Assembly (NCBI RefSeq): GCF_900177295.1
Contig: NZ_FWZX01000008.1
Location: 1 to 64,000, forward strand
DNA: 64,000 nt
Direction of reading: 5' to 3'
From: Tistlia consotensis USBA 355
Lineage (GTDB): Bacteria; Pseudomonadota; Alphaproteobacteria; Kiloniellales; DSM-21159
Shown: positions 63,035 to 64,000 of the stretch, in pieces
Layout of the letters: the number at the start of each line of letters is the position of its first letter
Numbering within the stretch: position 1 is the first letter of the stretch
Position numbers and translations under genes: made by a program
The notes under the pieces: model-generated
What the model was told of the DNA's origin: nothing
Seen by the model: only the letters and a program-made list of their open reading frames with translations
The model's database searches: none

Positions 63035-63724
63035 ACTTCGCTCGCCTTGCTGCCGGGCCTGCTGCTCGACCGGACCTTCTGGCGCCACCAGGAAGCGGCG
63101 CTGGCCGACCTCGCCGAGATCCGGGTCGCCGACTTCTCGACCCAGGACAGCATCGAGGCCATGGCGCGCTCGGTGCTCGAGATGATGCCCGGGCGCTTCG
63201 CCCTCTGCGGCCTCTCGATGGGCGGCTACGTCGCGCTCGCGGTCGCACACCTGGCGCCGGAGCGGGTCGAGCGGCTCTGCCTGATGGACACCAAGGCGGC
63301 GCCCGACAGCCCCGAGAACACGGCGCGCCGGCGCGGCCTGCTGGAGCTCGCCGCCAAGGGCCAGTTCAAGGGCGTGACGCCGAAGCTGCTGCCGCTGCTG
63401 ATCCACGAGGCGCGGCTCGGCGACACCGACCTGACCGGCGACCTGATGGCCCAGGCCGAGCGCATCGGCCGCGACGGCTTCGCGCGCCAGCAGACCGCGA
63501 TCATGACCCGGCCCGACGCCCGGCCCTGGCTCGCCGGCATCCGCTGCCCGACCCTGGTCATGGTCGGCCGCCAGGATGCCCTGACGCCGATGGAGAACGC
63601 GACCGAGCTGGCCGCCGGCATCCCGGACTCGCGGCTCGTCGTGATCGACGACTGCGGCCACCTGCCGCCGCTCGAGCGGCCCGAGGAGACCAACCGCCAG
63701 CTCAGGCGCTGGCTCGGGGCCTGA
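63005..63724 (+). CDS. Alpha/beta hydrolase
   Basis: The protein has 239 residues from GTG 63005 (233 from GTG 63023). The nucleophile elbow is GLSMGGY (Ser near 73); acid Asp in GRQDALTP and His in DCGHLPPLERPEE complete the triad. It resembles small acyl or carboxylic ester hydrolases (MhpC/BioH-like). It follows the isochorismatase gene after 10 bases, probably one operon; the C-terminus overlaps a convergent gene. Confidence 0.87.
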   Translation: MTGEIHVTGKTSLALLPGLLLDRTFWRHQEAALADLAEIRVADFSTQDSIEAMARSVLEMMPGRFALCGLSMGGYVALAVAHLAPERVERLCLMDTKAAPDSPENTARRRGLLELAAKGQFKGVTPKLLPLLIHEARLGDTDLTGDLMAQAERIGRDGFARQQTAIMTRPDARPWLAGIRCPTLVMVGRQDALTPMENATELAAGIPDSRLVVIDDCGHLPPLERPEETNRQLRRWLGA

Positions 63725-64000
63725 TCCGCCGCGCGGCGGCCGCGCGGCGCCCGCCGAAGCCGGCCATGCTGGAGAACACCCCGTCGCGGAACAGCAGGGC
63801 GTGTGCCAGGGCGGCCGCCAGGTGGCCCAGGAAGGTCGCGAAGAGCAGCAGCGCCAGGACCGTGTGCGCGCTGCGCAGCAGGGCGTAGAGACCGGCGTCG
63901 GGCGCCAGGATCGGCGGCAGCTCGACAGTGCCCAGCAGCAGGATCGGATAGCCGGCCGCCGACAGCATCGCCCAGCCGACCAGCGGCAGCGCGACCATCA
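63702..64000 (-). CDS. Cytochrome b561-like membrane protein (partial, N-terminus outside window)
   Basis: Only the last about 99 residues are visible; the frame runs off the right edge, and the Met at 63998 is internal by context. Two helices (ALPLVGWAMLSAAGYPILLLG and LALLLFATFLGHLAAALAHALLF) with the His residues in the second typical of haem b binding in b561 proteins, and the FRDGVFSSM ending. Its 3' end overlaps the alpha/beta hydrolase by 23 bases. Confidence 0.75.
   Translation of the reverse strand, partial: MVALPLVGWAMLSAAGYPILLLGTVELPPILAPDAGLYALLRSAHTVLALLLFATFLGHLAAALAHALLFRDGVFSSMAGFGGRRAAAARRIRPRASA

Overview
The window is GC-rich chromosomal DNA of an alphaproteobacterium, most likely Rhodospirillales-like. 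This rests on gene content (PAS_5-family proteins, an ImuA-ImuB-DnaE2 mutasome, DUF3305/DUF3306 formate dehydrogenase partners, a Tup tungstate transporter) and on an alphaproteobacterial LexA box (GTTC-N7-GTTC) and a Fur-like box. The taxon is an inference. I see no rRNA, tRNA or CRISPR. No gene-free stretch exceeds about 285 bp, and the longer gaps hold palindromic repeats or regulatory sites.

Layout. 1-330: right end of an IS66-type insertion sequence. 331-10.9 kb: a siphovirus-like tail gene block (tape measure, tail tip and fibre genes, small end genes) whose tape-measure gene has lost its 5' end to the IS; no head, lysis or integrase genes are visible. 11.0-17.7 kb: a two-component flavin monooxygenase (HpaB/HpaC type) divergent from a LysR regulator, then an aldo/keto reductase, an iron alcohol dehydrogenase and a leucine dehydrogenase. 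17.7-19.1 kb: a PAS_5 protein, bacterioferritin and its ferredoxin behind a Fur-like palindrome. 19.2-23.9 kb: XpaC/TelA pair, SDR, VOC protein, AraC regulator, a small HExxH protein. 24.0-30.7 kb: LexA-controlled imuA-imuB...dnaE2 with a VapBC toxin-antitoxin pair lodged between imuB and dnaE2. 30.9-35.7 kb: small proteins, an MFS carrier, an orphan family-5 solute-binding protein.

35.7-51.8 kb is a formate dehydrogenase and molybdenum/tungsten cofactor region. It holds a signal-less ModA-like protein, TupBCA, FdhD and MobA. After unrelated small genes come DUF3305 and DUF3306, then, behind a good sigma-70-type promoter, a TorD-like chaperone, a small Tat-signal protein, the formate dehydrogenase alpha, beta and gamma subunits, two tiny membrane proteins, a small exported protein, and a periplasmic seven-bladed WD40 propeller fused to cytochrome c. 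Together they suggest periplasmic formate oxidation by a Cys-type, possibly tungsten-loaded, enzyme with an unusual extra cytochrome.

51.8-64.0 kb: an Fsr-like MFS carrier and AraC regulator, a complete livKHMGF branched-chain amino acid ABC operon (with a palindromic repeat between livK and livH), pyroglutamyl-peptidase, a second PAS_5 protein, an Lrp-type RAM protein, a DEAD-box RNA helicase, an isochorismatase-type hydrolase, an alpha/beta hydrolase and the C-terminus of a cytochrome b561-like membrane protein cut by the window edge. At least three related 110-130 bp palindromic elements (27.4, 54.0 and 57.6 kb) and a second family of GC-rich hairpins (11.0, 19.2 and 30.8 kb) are scattered between genes.
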